From positions 1 through 6,990 of the forward strand of contig JAJUFY010000112.1 in the NCBI GenBank assembly GCA_029263635.1: a stretch of DNA of 6,990 nucleotides, given 5' to 3'. The stretch comes from Ectothiorhodospiraceae bacterium. GTDB taxonomy: Bacteria; Pseudomonadota; Gammaproteobacteria; Nitrococcales; AK92. The first letter of the stretch is position 1. The number at the start of each line of letters is the position of its first letter. Under the pieces are notes generated by a model. The model was not told the origin of the DNA. It did no database searches and saw nothing but the letters and a program-made list of their open reading frames with translations. The position numbers and the translations under genes were made by a program. Positions 6,847-6,990 of the stretch are shown here, piece after piece.

Positions 6847-6990
6847 CCACCGCCCGCGAGCGCGCGCTCATCGCCCAAATCCGCCACGACTGGCCGGCGC
6901 CGAGCCTGGAGGCGGTGGCAACCAGCCTGCAACTGGTCGAACGGATCAAGGCCGCCATGGCCGAGGGCGGCGGCATGATCGGCTTCGACC
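6843..6990 (+). CDS. Probable MidA/COG1565 SAM-dependent methyltransferase, N-terminal fragment
   Basis: The ATG at 6843-6845 opens a frame of 49 codons that runs off the right edge: it begins MTTARERALIAQIRHDW and ends LVERIKAAMAEGGGMIGFD. The last part resembles the start of MidA/NDUFAF7-type (COG1565, formerly DUF185) methyltransferases, in which a helix of the LxxxIxxxI type is followed by a GxIxFxxFM segment and the SAM domain. Known members methylate a respiratory complex I subunit in mitochondria; bacterial roles are mostly unassigned. The ATGA overlap with folK shows it belongs to the same transcript. The catalytic domain lies outside the window, so the family call rests on a short segment and could be wrong; that it is a real gene is supported by the overlap and codon usage. 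Confidence 0.55.
   Translation, partial: MTTARERALIAQIRHDWPAPSLEAVATSLQLVERIKAAMAEGGGMIGFD

Overview
This window is a stretch of GC-rich (about two thirds G+C by eye) gammaproteobacterial chromosome made of conserved housekeeping genes. The protein sequences align closely, from memory, with Escherichia coli counterparts (RpoD, DnaG, S21, TsaD, PlsY, FolB). Carrying a yqeY-type gene between rpsU and dnaG, and a folB-folK pair next to plsY and tsaD, fits non-enteric Gammaproteobacteria such as Pseudomonas, Xanthomonas or Chromatiales/Nevskiales relatives. I cannot name the genus. There are no RNA genes, mobile elements, CRISPR arrays or phage genes.

Left half, minus strand, reading right to left: rpsU (3940-4155), a GatB/YqeY-domain gene (3468-3920), dnaG (1605-3353) and rpoD (1-1524, cut by the left edge before region 4). 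This is the macromolecular synthesis operon, coupling a translation protein, the replication primase and the housekeeping sigma factor. A good sigma-70 promoter candidate precedes rpsU, and another with a perfect -10 precedes rpoD, so rpoD can probably be expressed apart from the upstream genes.

Right half: tsaD (4265-5278, plus) is divergent from rpsU and converges with plsY (5331-5921, minus). plsY is divergent from a tight plus-strand group folB (6014-6364), folK (6364-6846) and the start of a MidA/COG1565-like methyltransferase gene (6843 onward, cut by the right edge). The last three genes overlap by 1 and 4 bases and should be translationally coupled. FolB and FolK are consecutive steps of dihydropterin synthesis for folate.

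I found no candidate for an undescribed biological system. Two local oddities stand out against the otherwise textbook proteins. The first is a scrambled stretch in the TOPRIM domain of DnaG that coincides with a perfect 9-bp inverted repeat. The second is loss of the conserved catalytic-loop arginine of FolK, also beside a small hairpin. Each may be true divergence, a templated mutation or a sequencing error. The rpsU/tsaD intergenic region also appears to hold two face-to-face promoters.
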